64,000 nucleotides of DNA from Balneolaceae bacterium (GCA_017640605.1 JAEPQH010000017.1:1-64000); one strand, 5' to 3'; numbered from the stretch's first letter, positions 8,625 through 19,358 are shown. Numbers and translations: made by a program. The notes: generated from the sequence alone by a model not told the origin.

Positions 8625-11600
8625 TTATTCTTCTTCTTCAAAAAACTCTTCTCTCGTTAGTTTTGTCAAAGGAGTGTTACCGGAATCCGTTAATTGCTGT
8701 TGAATGTTTGCAAATTCTTCGGAGGTCAGTACTGCATTTACCTCGTCGTTATTCATTGCAACTTCGACTTCGAGTACTTCTAATGCGTCGATTTGTGTTT
8801 GGGTTGGTCGACCTTGATAATTCACAATGGAGCCATAAATATTGGAAATCCTTTCACGGAGCTGTTCTTCTACGGTAATACCACCGGTTTGTGTAGCAAC
8901 CATTTTTTTATGTAACTCATCGAGAGAAGCGTGCAGTTCTTCTAAACTTTGTGAGAGTGAAGAATCTAAAGTCGAATCTTCTAAATGTTCCTTAATCTGA
9001 TCCATGACGTGTACCGCTTTTCCATCCACAAATCCAAGTTCGCCAAGCATATCATATGCTTTGTTTACGGCTGCTAATCGTACTTTTCGATCTTCTTCAG
9101 TATGTCTCGAATCCGGATCAAGTTGTAAAGTGATTTCACTTTCATATACCTCATCACCTTTCACTAATTTTATGGAATAGGTACCGGGCGGATAAGCCGG
9201 ACCAAACAAAGCGCCAAAGGTAAGTGTATTTGAGCGAGGTACTTTTGGCGGATCTTTGCGGATATTAAACGATACCCGATTTATGCCTTTTCGCTTACCT
9301 GCAGGCAATTTTTTGAGGAAATTCCCTGCTTCGTCGTACACTTCGATAAACATATCTCCAAAAATATGTCTGCGTTTTAAATAGTACGTGATTTCGGCTG
9401 TTTGTGGAGGATTATTACCCGAAAACTCTCCGTCTCCGGCAAAAGTTTGCTCAAAACCAATTGGGCCGGAGATGAGAAAAGGCTTCATCTCGAGAAAAGC
9501 CACATCTTGTTGCAGAAGTTCATTAGATATTCCTCGAAGTGGCGAAATATCGTCCACGATCATAATTCCACGGCCATGCGTACCAAGTACCAAATCGTCT
9601 TCTTGTGGATGAATAACTAAATCACGAACAGATACTTTGGGCAAATTCCCTTTAAAGCGAACCCAGTTTTCACCACGATCGAAACTTACATACAGGCCAA
9701 ATTCGGTACCTAAAAAAAGCAGATTTTCGTTTTCAAGATCTTCAATAATTTTGTGGGAATAGCCTTCGATATTGTCGTCGGTTATAAGCGTCCAATCCTT
9801 TCCGTAATTCTCTGTTTTGTACACATACACGCCCATGTTACCTACACGATGTGCATCGATAGTTACATACGCACGTGCTTTATCAAATTTACTTGCGGTA
9901 ATGCTACTCACCCAGGCGTGCTCGGGGTAACCATCGATATTTTTAGAAACTTCGGACCACTGCTCACCACCATTTCGAGTAAATTGAATGTTACCATCAT
10001 CCGTACCCACCCAAATCAGATTTTTATCCAATGGCGATTCGCTGATATCAAAAATGGTAGTATTATTTTCGGCCGTGCTGTTATCTATGGTGATTCCACC
10101 ACTTTCGCTTTGTTTCTGTTTTTCGGGATCGTTGGTGGTTAAATCATCCGAAATGCGTGTCCAACTATCTCCCATATCTTCAGAAACATACAAATACTGA
10201 GCACCAACATATAAACGATCGCCATCGGGACTAAATAGAATCGGAGTATTCCAGTTAAAGCGAAGCTCGTCGGTTTGGGCGTCTTTTAGTGGTTTGATAT
10301 CTTTTGATTCGCGTGTATCACGATAAGAACGCCGAACATTTCCACCCTGACTCTGCCAGAATACAATATTGGGATCATCAGGAGCTGTAAAAACATTAAA
10401 TCCATCGCCTCCTCCCAAGTTTACCCAGTCTTTATTTTCGATACCGCCGGGACTTTCGTTTGGTGCGGCCCAAGACCCGTTGTCTTGTAATCCACCATAA
10501 ACCCAATAAGGTTTCTGATTATCTACATTTACGTGATAAAACTGCGAAATAGGTAGATCGCGGCTGAACTGCCAAGTTGCTCCACGATCGTTTGATATGT
10601 ATAGCCCGCCATCGGTTCCAAGGTATAAGCGTTGATTATCCACCGGACTAACATAAAATGCATGATGATCAACATGGATATTTCCTCCACCTGCTGGCCC
10701 GCCGGCAGCAAAGGTTAGTCGGAAAGTTTCACCAGCATCGGTGCTTACATTAATGTTAAAACTAGGTTTGTACACGGTATTTGAGTCTACCGGATCGGAA
10801 TAAATATTCGAGAAATAGAATGGGCGTTCTTTTACAACGGCTGTACTGTTTGTCTTTTCCCAGGATTTGCCAAAATCATCCGATCGATACAAACCACCTT
10901 CCTCTTTTGCTTCGATTAAAGCATAAACCCGGCCTTCAACGACAGGGGAAACGCTAACAGCAATTCGGCCTAATTCTTCTTCAGGTAATCCATTACCGGT
11001 AATTTCGGTCCAATTATTTCCACCATCGGCAGAAGTATATAATCCGCTGCCGGGTCCACCCGAACGAAATGTCCATGCTTTTCGCTCGAAATCCCACATT
11101 CCGGCATATAGAATATCAGGATTATTTGGATCTATACTGATATCGGCTGCACCGGTATTTTCATCCAAAAAGAGAATATTCTCCCAAGTTTCACCGCCAT
11201 CTATTGTCCTGAATATTCCACGTTCCTGATTAGGCGCCCATAGTGTGCCCAATGTTGCTACATAAACAATGTCAGAATTTTCGGGATGAACAATTATTCG
11301 GCTGATTCTTTCGGTGTTTTCCAGGCCCATAAATTCCCAGCTTTCGCCACCATCAGTAGTTTTGTATACACCTTTACCGATTGAAACGCTATTTCGAGTC
11401 CATGGTTCTCCGGTTCCAACCCAAACGGTGTCAGGGTGATTTTGATCAATATCAATGGCACCAATCGACATTATATGGTCATCGAAAATCGGTTGAAAGC
11501 TCAAACCACGATTATTTGATTTCCAAACACCTCCGCTTGCTGCACCTATATAAATTATCCGATCGTCGGAGTCGACCGCATCAAGCGCAGCTATGCGACC

Positions 11601-11729
11601 ACTCATCACAGCCGGGCCGATTTGTCGGGCTTCTATTGCCCCGAATGTATTCGAATTAAATTGTTGAGCTTGTGCCGGAAGTGAGAGGAGCAGGCAAAAA
11701 ATACCTGCCATAAATATTCGATTGCTCAT
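8625..11729 (-). CDS. Secreted BNR/sortilin-like (VPS10-type) beta-propeller protein
   Basis: The 1034-residue protein starts with a signal peptide ending in PAQAQ. It then contains many Asp-box/BNR-type repeats of the form S-x-D-G-G-x-x-W, for example YKTTDGGESWE and YTSADGGNNWT. These build the ten-bladed propeller of the sortilin/glycosyl-hydrolase-like family common in Bacteroidota. The last 200 residues form a different, helical region. Databases often name such proteins glycosyl hydrolase, but no catalytic site can be seen and the function is unknown; binding or turnover of extracellular polymers or peptides is plausible. The stop is two bases from the GTG start of the interrupted alkD gene, so the two are probably co-transcribed. 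Confidence 0.75.
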   Translation of the reverse strand: MSNRIFMAGIFCLLLSLPAQAQQFNSNTFGAIEARQIGPAVMSGRIAALDAVDSDDRIIYIGAASGGVWKSNNRGLSFQPIFDDHIMSIGAIDIDQNHPDTVWVGTGEPWTRNSVSIGKGVYKTTDGGESWEFMGLENTERISRIIVHPENSDIVYVATLGTLWAPNQERGIFRTIDGGETWENILFLDENTGAADISIDPNNPDILYAGMWDFERKAWTFRSGGPGSGLYTSADGGNNWTEITGNGLPEEELGRIAVSVSPVVEGRVYALIEAKEEGGLYRSDDFGKSWEKTNSTAVVKERPFYFSNIYSDPVDSNTVYKPSFNINVSTDAGETFRLTFAAGGPAGGGNIHVDHHAFYVSPVDNQRLYLGTDGGLYISNDRGATWQFSRDLPISQFYHVNVDNQKPYWVYGGLQDNGSWAAPNESPGGIENKDWVNLGGGDGFNVFTAPDDPNIVFWQSQGGNVRRSYRDTRESKDIKPLKDAQTDELRFNWNTPILFSPDGDRLYVGAQYLYVSEDMGDSWTRISDDLTTNDPEKQKQSESGGITIDNSTAENNTTIFDISESPLDKNLIWVGTDDGNIQFTRNGGEQWSEVSKNIDGYPEHAWVSSITASKFDKARAYVTIDAHRVGNMGVYVYKTENYGKDWTLITDDNIEGYSHKIIEDLENENLLFLGTEFGLYVSFDRGENWVRFKGNLPKVSVRDLVIHPQEDDLVLGTHGRGIMIVDDISPLRGISNELLQQDVAFLEMKPFLISGPIGFEQTFAGDGEFSGNNPPQTAEITYYLKRRHIFGDMFIEVYDEAGNFLKKLPAGKRKGINRVSFNIRKDPPKVPRSNTLTFGALFGPAYPPGTYSIKLVKGDEVYESEITLQLDPDSRHTEEDRKVRLAAVNKAYDMLGELGFVDGKAVHVMDQIKEHLEDSTLDSSLSQSLEELHASLDELHKKMVATQTGGITVEEQLRERISNIYGSIVNYQGRPTQTQIDALEVLEVEVAMNNDEVNAVLTSEEFANIQQQLTDSGNTPLTKLTREEFFEEEE

Positions 11730-11745
11730 AATTGTACCCTATATA

Positions 11746-11775
11746 GTAAAAAAGAAAAGCCGGATTAGTCCGGCT
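11746..11775 (-). terminator. Rho-independent terminator after the LolA-like gene
   Basis: Read leftward, an AGCCGGA arm pairs with TCCGGCT around a 4-base loop and is followed by a T-rich run (complement of AAAAAAGAAAA). It lies 10 bp after the stop of the gene at 11786 and just before the start of the propeller gene. The two genes therefore have separate transcripts. Confidence 0.8.
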
Positions 11776-11785
11776 GTAAATTCAA

Positions 11786-12526
11786 TTAATTAGTACCCGG
11801 TTTTTTGAAGTAAGAATCTTCAATTTCGGGATTAACAATAACTTCGTTAACGGTGATCTGAAGTGCTGTATTTCCCATCACTTTAGTTTCGATGCTATGT
11901 GCTACTGCAAAGCCGTCAACCATTTTATAATTGCTTAAGAATTGTTCTTGCTCAAATTCTTGCCCTTCCATGGTTGTTTTAGAAGTAATTTTGATAGGTA
12001 CATATGCTTCTGTATCTAAAAAATAATAAAGCACATCGCCCGACTTCATAGTCAATTTAAGCTTATAGGTTTCTGTGCCTTCTACTTCCTCCGTACCTTC
12101 TAATTCAAGGCTATGACCTTTCTCTTCGTAATTGAATAAAGGTCCATCTAGGTCGGCTTGTTGCATCGCTTCTTTTAATTGGTCTTCGGGTAAATCGATT
12201 GGATCGATGGTTCCTGTCCAAGGTTGTATTGCCCAGCCATTGGTTCCATCGTAAGCCATAAATACAGCTTCTGCTCCACCAATATTGGCATTTATCCGCA
12301 TCATATTTGGGCGTTTCAGCATCATGGTCATTGGAATGGATAAGCCTTGAGTAAGGATCGTACCCGTTTGCTTGATGGTTTGGACATCAGCCAGATTTTC
12401 CTGCCCAACAACTTCGAAATGGGCTTCCAAAATTTCATCCAATGATTCATCCTGAGCAATAGCTAACGATGAAGTCAGGGTTAAGAATAGAATTAAACAG
12501 GTGGAAGTGGTTCTAAGAAATTTCAT
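11786..12526 (-). CDS. LolA-like outer-membrane lipoprotein-sorting protein (secreted)
   Basis: The 246-residue product has a Sec signal peptide (cleavage near SLAIAQD, residue 25). The following domain resembles the LolA/LppX half-barrel found in periplasmic lipid carriers: alternating strands with conserved patterns such as LKRPNMMRI and YFLDTEAYVPIKI. In Bacteroidota, such proteins are usually annotated as outer membrane lipoprotein-sorting protein. It is not a canonical LolA by sequence, so lipoprotein transport is a family-level inference. Terminators on both sides mark it as monocistronic. Confidence 0.65.
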   Translation of the reverse strand: MKFLRTTSTCLILFLTLTSSLAIAQDESLDEILEAHFEVVGQENLADVQTIKQTGTILTQGLSIPMTMMLKRPNMMRINANIGGAEAVFMAYDGTNGWAIQPWTGTIDPIDLPEDQLKEAMQQADLDGPLFNYEEKGHSLELEGTEEVEGTETYKLKLTMKSGDVLYYFLDTEAYVPIKITSKTTMEGQEFEQEQFLSNYKMVDGFAVAHSIETKVMGNTALQITVNEVIVNPEIEDSYFKKPGTN

Positions 12527-12635
12527 AGTATTTATTCATTGATTAGTTGCTGATCGAAGTAATCCATAAATATGACGAGATGCAATGCAACGCATTAAAT
12601 TCTTGATTAAGAGTTGAATAGAGAATTACATAGCA

Positions 12636-12665
12636 CAAAAAAACCCTCACCAAATGGTGAGGGTT
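12636..12665 (-). terminator. Rho-independent terminator after the amidohydrolase gene
   Basis: A perfect stem (ACCCTCACC paired with GGTGAGGGT, loop of four) is followed leftward by a T7 run. It lies 27 bp downstream of the stop at 12692. This is a strong intrinsic terminator. Confidence 0.9.
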
Positions 12666-12691
12666 AGGTTAAGCTTTATTAAGCAATTTGG

Positions 12692-15600
12692 TTAATTCTG
12701 TCCAAAGCAAGAGCACTCAAGTCCGGCAGGCTGTAACGTAATTGCGTGCCAGTCGAATTCGTCACCAAATCCATCACGTTCCCACCAGAATGGTAAACGT
12801 TCATTAGGTTGGTTACCAATTTCGTTCATGGTTGCTGCATCAAATAATCGACCATTTACCATGGTATAACTAACCGTGTTAGTGTTGTTGATGTCCTCCA
12901 ACGGATTGCCATCCAAAACAATTAAATCAGCGAGTTTCCCAACTTCTAGAGAGCCAATATCATCATCGAGGCCAAGGTAATGTGCACCATTTAATGTTGC
13001 GGCACGTAAAGCCTCCATATTTGTCATCCCACCTTGCGACAGCATCCATAATTCCCAGTGTGCTCCCAAGCCTTGAAGTTGGCCATGTGCCCCAACATTT
13101 ACTTTAACACCTGCATCATTCAACAATTTGGAAGATTCTGCGGTTAAAATGTGTCCGTGATCATACTCTTCATCCGGCACCATGGTACGATGACGAGAAC
13201 GCGGATCGATAACACTTCTCGGGGTAAAGGTGAGAAGCTTTTCATTCTCCCAAACATTGTATTTTTGATAGAAATAATATTCACCGCTTATACTTCCATA
13301 GTTTACGATGTGTGTGGGTGTATATCCGGTTTCGCTGGCTCCCCAAAGCTCACGCACATCTTTATAAAGTGGTACAACGGGAACGTTATGCTCTACACCG
13401 GTATGGCCATCTAAAATCATGCTCATGTTGTGGAAAAAGAATGAACCACCTTCCGGAACCACCAACATCTCGAGTTCCTTTGCTGCTTTCATAACTTGTT
13501 GGCGCTGGTCACGGCGTGGTTGATTGTAGCTTTTTACTGAAAACGCACCAAAAGCTTTCGTACGTTTTAGTGCAAAGTAGGCGTCTTCATAGCTATTTAT
13601 TTCTGCTTTAAAATCACCATCAGCACCGTAGAGAATTATACCGGTTGAGTAGATGCGGGGGCCAACCATATTGCCGGCTTTTATAGCTTCTGAATGGGAA
13701 AACACCATCTCGGTATTTGATGAAGGATCGTGGGCGGTAGTAACGCCATAAGCCAAATTAGCCATGTATTCCCACTGTTGCTGTGGACTTACACCCAACC
13801 TGAAATTCCCCAAATGTGCATGTACATCAACAATGCCCGGCATGATAGTTTTACCACTTACATCCATAACCGTTGCTGTTGATGGAATGTCAATATTTTG
13901 CCCGATTGCTTTAATTCGATTTCCATCTACTAAGATGCTGCCATTTTCGATCACCTCATCTCCATTCATAGTGATAATTCTGGCATTCGTAAACGCAATC
14001 AAGCCCTCAGGAATATGAGTTGGTAAATCCAGACCTATCTCAGTTCCTGTTTTTGGTGGTTCAGGTAAACTGTCTGGTGCATTTTCTGCAAATGAGAAAA
14101 CTTCGTTTAAATCAACCGAGAAGTATTCGTCGCCTAACGTCCAGCGAAGTGTTTTGCTATCGCCCGACCAATGCATGTGATATCCACCCTCAGAAGCTAC
14201 CAACTGTACCGGAATGGAAGTTGTAGTTGGTGATAAGGAAATTTCTTTGCCCGCTTGGGTTAATGGTGCGATATACACTTTATATAAATTCGAAAAAGCG
14301 ATCCATTTATTGTCGGGGCTTGGCACAAATTTGTGTGCATAGCTTGATGTAAAGTGTGTTTTTTCATCATTACCATTTAAATCGACACTGTTGTACGATT
14401 TATTGATGGCGCCAAATAAATAGCCTCCTCCTTGATAAAAAATACGCGTGCCGTCTGCACTAAATCGCGGAAAGGAACCTCCATTTATTACTTTATTTTC
14501 ATCACCACCAGAGGCCGGAATGGTGTAAATACCGGGCTCAACGGTGTAAGCAAATCCTTGTTGGCCATTTCCGCTTTCCCTTCGAAAAACGATCGTTTCA
14601 CCATCGGGAGAGAATGCAGGCTCCCGGTAAATTCCTTTTTTCGATGTGATTTTAACAGGCTCATTGATATTGCCTCGTCGCCCACGGCGCTGTAAATCAA
14701 CAATATGTATAGCACCCATGTCAAGGTCACTCCAGCTTACGTAAGTAAGGTATCTTCCATCTTTACTGAATGAGGGATCAAACTCGAAGTGAGAAGCACT
14801 TGTTAAGCGTTTTGGTGTGCCATTTGGCATTTCTTTTATCCACAAGTAACCGGCAGCATTAAAAACAAGGGTTTTACCATCCGGGCTGGTAATGGCGTTT
14901 CGGATAGCTTTTGCGCGGAAAGTTTCGGGAGCAACTTCCTGTTTAAATCGGGCGGCTTTTACAATTTCGTGATTTGATTCAACCACAAATGGAATCTCTT
15001 GTGCATTTCCTGTTTCAACGTTTATTCGATTGATTTTGCCATTTGCCCAAATAATGATTTCTTTGGAATCAGGCGTCCAATTAAAGCCCGTGTACACTCC
15101 AAAAATTGCCCAAGCTTCTTGCTGATCTTTACTCAAATTCTGATAAATCGGTCGCTCTAAACCACTAGATAATTCCCGTACATACAAAACCGATTTTGTT
15201 CGAACACGGCGAACAAAAGCTAAATGCTCTCCATCGGGAGAAACTTGAGGCCGAGCTGCACCACCATTTCCTCCGGTTACAAATTCGAAGTTGCCTGTTT
15301 CCCGATCGTACCGACGTATCACATAAATCTGGCTATTCGGATCTTTATTATACTGAAAGAATCCACCCGGGTAATTATCTTCGCTGTAATACACATAGCG
15401 CCCGTCAGGGCTTACAGATGGTTCACCAATATCCTGCTGGGCGTTTTTCTTTTCTACGAGTTGAATACCAGCTCCACCGGATTTATGATACATCCAGATT
15501 TCACCGGCACCTAACGAACGTGTAGAACTGAAATGCTTTTTTGCGATGAAATATTCACCGTCAGGCATCCAAGTGGCATTATTTAGCAGTCGGAAATTTT

Positions 15601-15979
15601 CTTTGGTGAGTTGAGCGGCATTCTTCCCGTTTATATCCATCACCCAAATATTATCTCCACCGCCAGCATCACTGGTGAATAAAATTTTAGACCCATCGGG
15701 GCTAAATCGTGGTTGCACCTCAAATGCGTGGCCGGTTCGAAGCGGTGTTGCCACTCCACCGGTTGCCGGCATGGAATAAATGTCACCTAACAAATCAAAA
15801 ACAATGGTTTCCCCATCCGGGCTTACATCCAAATTTATCCACGTGCCTTCATCGGTAGTGAAAGAAAGTGAGGTTGATTCGCCTAAATCCGGTTCTGAAA
15901 CATTCCAGGATTCTTGTGCCAATATAGAGCTCGATAGCAAGATTAGAGTTAGATAACTATATAGTATTTTAGAATTCAT
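12692..15979 (-). CDS. Secreted amidohydrolase with N-terminal TolB/WD40-like propellers
   Basis: The 1095-residue protein has a signal peptide (cleavage near SILAQES). Residues about 40-640 hold PD40/TolB-like propeller repeats (SPDGK, SPDGE, FSxDG motifs repeated many times). A C-terminal amidohydrolase domain follows, with the metal-binding His720-x-His722 in VDVHAHL and later conserved His/Asp positions ending in a LADLIVLDGNPL segment typical of imidazolonepropionase/dipeptidase-like amidohydrolases. Hydrolysis of a cyclic amide or dipeptide outside the cytoplasm is the family expectation; the substrate is unknown. It stands alone between a terminator and the divergent kinase gene at 16117. 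Confidence 0.85.
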   Translation of the reverse strand: MNSKILYSYLTLILLSSSILAQESWNVSEPDLGESTSLSFTTDEGTWINLDVSPDGETIVFDLLGDIYSMPATGGVATPLRTGHAFEVQPRFSPDGSKILFTSDAGGGDNIWVMDINGKNAAQLTKENFRLLNNATWMPDGEYFIAKKHFSSTRSLGAGEIWMYHKSGGAGIQLVEKKNAQQDIGEPSVSPDGRYVYYSEDNYPGGFFQYNKDPNSQIYVIRRYDRETGNFEFVTGGNGGAARPQVSPDGEHLAFVRRVRTKSVLYVRELSSGLERPIYQNLSKDQQEAWAIFGVYTGFNWTPDSKEIIIWANGKINRINVETGNAQEIPFVVESNHEIVKAARFKQEVAPETFRAKAIRNAITSPDGKTLVFNAAGYLWIKEMPNGTPKRLTSASHFEFDPSFSKDGRYLTYVSWSDLDMGAIHIVDLQRRGRRGNINEPVKITSKKGIYREPAFSPDGETIVFRRESGNGQQGFAYTVEPGIYTIPASGGDENKVINGGSFPRFSADGTRIFYQGGGYLFGAINKSYNSVDLNGNDEKTHFTSSYAHKFVPSPDNKWIAFSNLYKVYIAPLTQAGKEISLSPTTTSIPVQLVASEGGYHMHWSGDSKTLRWTLGDEYFSVDLNEVFSFAENAPDSLPEPPKTGTEIGLDLPTHIPEGLIAFTNARIITMNGDEVIENGSILVDGNRIKAIGQNIDIPSTATVMDVSGKTIMPGIVDVHAHLGNFRLGVSPQQQWEYMANLAYGVTTAHDPSSNTEMVFSHSEAIKAGNMVGPRIYSTGIILYGADGDFKAEINSYEDAYFALKRTKAFGAFSVKSYNQPRRDQRQQVMKAAKELEMLVVPEGGSFFFHNMSMILDGHTGVEHNVPVVPLYKDVRELWGASETGYTPTHIVNYGSISGEYYFYQKYNVWENEKLLTFTPRSVIDPRSRHRTMVPDEEYDHGHILTAESSKLLNDAGVKVNVGAHGQLQGLGAHWELWMLSQGGMTNMEALRAATLNGAHYLGLDDDIGSLEVGKLADLIVLDGNPLEDINNTNTVSYTMVNGRLFDAATMNEIGNQPNERLPFWWERDGFGDEFDWHAITLQPAGLECSCFGQN

Positions 15980-16116
15980 CCGCTTAAGTTAGTTGCGAGT
16001 TGACTGATAATACTTATTTGAGGAGTTAAGAAATAATGGCTACGGTGTTTTTAATAAAAGGACAAAATACTAAGCTGATGTGATGGCACTATTTATAATG
16101 CTTTTTTTCTGGGGAA

Positions 16117-19100
16117 GTGATGCTGTTTAAAAAAATGTGGGTATTAAACATATTCTGCATTCTAATTCTACTAACGTCATGGACGAGTGCGCAGCAGTAT
16201 AACATTCAAAGTTATACCGTAAATGATGGTTTACCTACGAGCAGTATTTACGATTTATATACTGATGAAAAGGGATTTCTTTGGTTTGCTACCCCATACG
16301 GTGTTGTTCGTTTCGATGGCGAAAACTACACGACCTTTGATGAAGATGACGGGATTAAAGACGCTTTAATTTATGATTTCCATTTTGAGGCCGATGGCGA
16401 CATTTGGGTAACCAGCGAGGGTGGAGGCATTGTAAAGTTTGATGGGAAGAAATTTTCATATCTGCCAGAGCTTGCTGCATTAGATACCATGGTTATTAAC
16501 TACGTGACAAGTATCAGAAAAGATGAATTATGGATTGCCACAAATAATGCCGGTGTAATCATTTGGGATCAGGTAGAAAACACTTTCAAATATTTAACTG
16601 AAGAAGATCAGCTTCCGGACAATCAGGTTTGGGATATTTATTTTCAAGATGATAATGAAGTGTGGGTTTCAACAATGTCAGGTATTGCGGTTTATAATCG
16701 CGAAACCGGAATAAGTGAACTGATTACGGTCGAGGATGGCTTAAGTGGGGAGGCTATCTACGAATTGGTTAGTGATCCATTGGGTAGAAAATGGGTAGCA
16801 ACCAGTAATGGAGTGTCCATCATTCAGCCTGATAAAAGTATTGATACCATTACAGAAGTAGATGGAGTGACTCTAGATTATGTATACACCATAGAAACCG
16901 ATAACGACGGAAATATCTGGATTGGAACAGAGCGGAAAGGAATAGTTATTGTTGAGCAAAATGGCGAAATGGCTCACATCACAAAAAAAGAGGGGCTAAC
17001 TTCGAATTTTATTTACCGAATTGTTAAAGACTCTCAGGGAAATATTTGGATTGCATCAGATGGTAATGGCGTAAGTATTTTTAAAGATCGTAGTTTCAAT
17101 TTTTTCGATGTTAACTCACCCTTAAAATCAAATAGTGTATACGCGTTGGAATATGGTAGAAATGGAGAGCTTTGGATATCTACTGATGCAGGAATTACAC
17201 GATTTGAGGATGGAGTTTTCTCAAGTTTCTCAATTCCTGAAAGCTTACTCACCTACGATGAGATATGGATTATCGAACAGCTCGCTAATGGTGATTTACT
17301 TTTTCTTACCCAAAACTTTGAATTGTTACAATTCGATGGAAATCAATTTTTTAAGCCCGAGTTCTACGACGATCTGTATCCCTATTACTTAAATGATATT
17401 CTGGTAGATGATGACGGCTCAATTTGGTTTAGCAGCACTGATGTATTACTCCATTATAAAAATGGGGAACTCGAGGTTTATAAATCCGAGGCAGAAGATG
17501 TTTGGAAGAATTACTTAAGCACATTGTTCAAAGATTCAAGAGGAATTTTATGGATCGGAACCGAGCATGGAGTTGCAACATTCGAGAATGATACATTTAA
17601 CTATTTTGATGAGAAACATGGTATAAATGGAAGATCGGTGTATGAAATTACCGAAGACCAATCGGGGAATGTATGGTTTGGCACCAACGGTGGTATTTAT
17701 TACCTAATGGAAGAAGACATATTGAACACCAATTTTACGTTCAATGCTTTTTTGCAAAATAACCCATCACTTAGCGAAACTATTTTCTTACAGTTCGATG
17801 ATAATGGTGACCTATGGCAAGGCACTAATTTTGGAATGAATTATTTCAAGTTTTCAGAGGAAAACAATTTTTCAAACCCATTGCATCTGCAGTATACTTT
17901 AACAACTTCAGGTAATGGATTAGAGTTTAATGGAGATGCCTCTGCATTAGATGATCAGGGGAACTTATGGTTTGGATCTGCTACCCGAGGATTAGTTAGA
18001 TACCAATCCGAAAAATCATCATTAGCGAAGACTTATGTAGATCCGCCACGTATCTTTCTGAGAACGGTTTTTGCCAACGATAATCTGGTATACTCTCAAA
18101 CAAGCGACACATTAAACTCCACGCAGTTGGACATTGCTTACGATCAAAACGATCTTACTTTTAATTTTAATACAGTGGATTACTTAAACATTGACGGAAT
18201 TTCAATTCGATATTTTTTAGAGGGATACGACAGTAACTGGAAGCAAGAGTTTGATCTAACCCAAATCAGATACACAAATTTACCACCGGGCACATACAAT
18301 CTTCAAGTTGCTGCAAAATCAAAACTTTCGGATTGGACCGAGCCTCAAGAACTTTCATCAATTACTGTATTAAAACCATTTTATTTTACAGTTCCATTTT
18401 TTGTGATTGTAGGCCTTGCACTTCTAGGTATGATCAGTGCCTATATAAAAGCAAGAGTAAACCGTATTGAGAAAAAAGAACTCCAACTTCTTGTTGATAA
18501 ACAGACAGGAGAGCTAAAAGAAGCATTAGCAGAGAAGGAAGTATTGATTAAAGAAATCCATCATCGGGTTAAGAATAATTTAGCAGTTATATCAGGCTTG
18601 CTGGAATTGCAAGGCTTTAGAATGCCCGCTGGTGATGCTAAAATGGCCATTCAAGAGAGTAAAATGCGGGTTATAGCCATGTCAAAAATACATGAGAACT
18701 TGTATCAAAACCATGATTTAGCCAATGTTGATTTCCGTAAGTTTATTCAGGATTTGATAAAAAGTATCCAGCAAACCATGGATTTAGCTGAAAAAAACAT
18801 CGAAGTGATTTCATATATCGATGATGTACAATTTGATGTGAATATTGGAGTACCACTTGGTTTAATAATAAATGAGTTGCTGAGCAATGCCTACAAACAC
18901 GCTTTTATAGGGAAAAAAGAAGGTTCTATAAATATCTTATTTAAGGAAAAGGAAGAAGTCTTTGAACTATGCGTTACCGACAACGGTGTTGGTGCGGACC
19001 CAAACATCTTAAATCAAAAATCGAAGTCGCTTGGCCTTACCTTAATTAAATCGTTATGTGTTCAAATTGGAGGCTATATTGAGTACGAGACAGAGGAAGG

Positions 19101-19143
19101 TTCGCAATTTAAACTCATACTCCCGAAGAAATCGTTAGAATGA
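16117..19143 (+). CDS. Two-component-regulator-propeller sensor histidine kinase, HisKA_2 type (paralogue 1)
   Basis: The 1008-residue protein has a signal-anchor/signal peptide (ending near WTSAQQ). A long periplasmic double propeller follows, built of repeats of the form G-x-L/I-W-(F/I)-(A/G)-T. Next come a Y_Y_Y immunoglobulin-like domain (about 680-755), one membrane helix (about 762-782), a coiled-coil, the HisKA_2 box HHRVKNNL (His816) and an HATPase domain with N-box NELLSNAYKHAF (Asn924) and DNGVG (Asp955). All key kinase residues are present. It lacks the AraC or receiver domains of full hybrid two-component systems and has no adjacent response regulator, so its partner is elsewhere. 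The ligand is likely an extracellular polymer or oligosaccharide, by analogy only. Confidence 0.85.
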   Translation: MMLFKKMWVLNIFCILILLTSWTSAQQYNIQSYTVNDGLPTSSIYDLYTDEKGFLWFATPYGVVRFDGENYTTFDEDDGIKDALIYDFHFEADGDIWVTSEGGGIVKFDGKKFSYLPELAALDTMVINYVTSIRKDELWIATNNAGVIIWDQVENTFKYLTEEDQLPDNQVWDIYFQDDNEVWVSTMSGIAVYNRETGISELITVEDGLSGEAIYELVSDPLGRKWVATSNGVSIIQPDKSIDTITEVDGVTLDYVYTIETDNDGNIWIGTERKGIVIVEQNGEMAHITKKEGLTSNFIYRIVKDSQGNIWIASDGNGVSIFKDRSFNFFDVNSPLKSNSVYALEYGRNGELWISTDAGITRFEDGVFSSFSIPESLLTYDEIWIIEQLANGDLLFLTQNFELLQFDGNQFFKPEFYDDLYPYYLNDILVDDDGSIWFSSTDVLLHYKNGELEVYKSEAEDVWKNYLSTLFKDSRGILWIGTEHGVATFENDTFNYFDEKHGINGRSVYEITEDQSGNVWFGTNGGIYYLMEEDILNTNFTFNAFLQNNPSLSETIFLQFDDNGDLWQGTNFGMNYFKFSEENNFSNPLHLQYTLTTSGNGLEFNGDASALDDQGNLWFGSATRGLVRYQSEKSSLAKTYVDPPRIFLRTVFANDNLVYSQTSDTLNSTQLDIAYDQNDLTFNFNTVDYLNIDGISIRYFLEGYDSNWKQEFDLTQIRYTNLPPGTYNLQVAAKSKLSDWTEPQELSSITVLKPFYFTVPFFVIVGLALLGMISAYIKARVNRIEKKELQLLVDKQTGELKEALAEKEVLIKEIHHRVKNNLAVISGLLELQGFRMPAGDAKMAIQESKMRVIAMSKIHENLYQNHDLANVDFRKFIQDLIKSIQQTMDLAEKNIEVISYIDDVQFDVNIGVPLGLIINELLSNAYKHAFIGKKEGSINILFKEKEEVFELCVTDNGVGADPNILNQKSKSLGLTLIKSLCVQIGGYIEYETEEGSQFKLILPKKSLE

Positions 19144-19358
19144 AGGGACATGCTCTATAATCCGATTAATATTCCTCTAACTCTGCATGTATAGGATTAA
19201 ATTTAATTGGATGACACTAATTTTTAATTCTGCCTGAAATTTATTCTCTTTAACATCGGAAGGAAAAGTCGATAAGGAAACTAGAGTACACCTCGTTTTG
19301 GTTGTTATCAGTATCCCTTCAATTAAGGTATCAAGATTTAAAAATGGATTGTTCGTTT

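Noticed and set aside
10529-10711. Open frames lying inside the BNR-propeller gene and other large genes
   Set aside because: They overlap strong coding frames, have no recognisable domains and look like frame shadows.
19302-19358. TTG start 19 codons upstream for the second propeller kinase
   Set aside because: The extra residues precede a normal signal peptide, and ATG 19359 gives a length identical to the paralogue.
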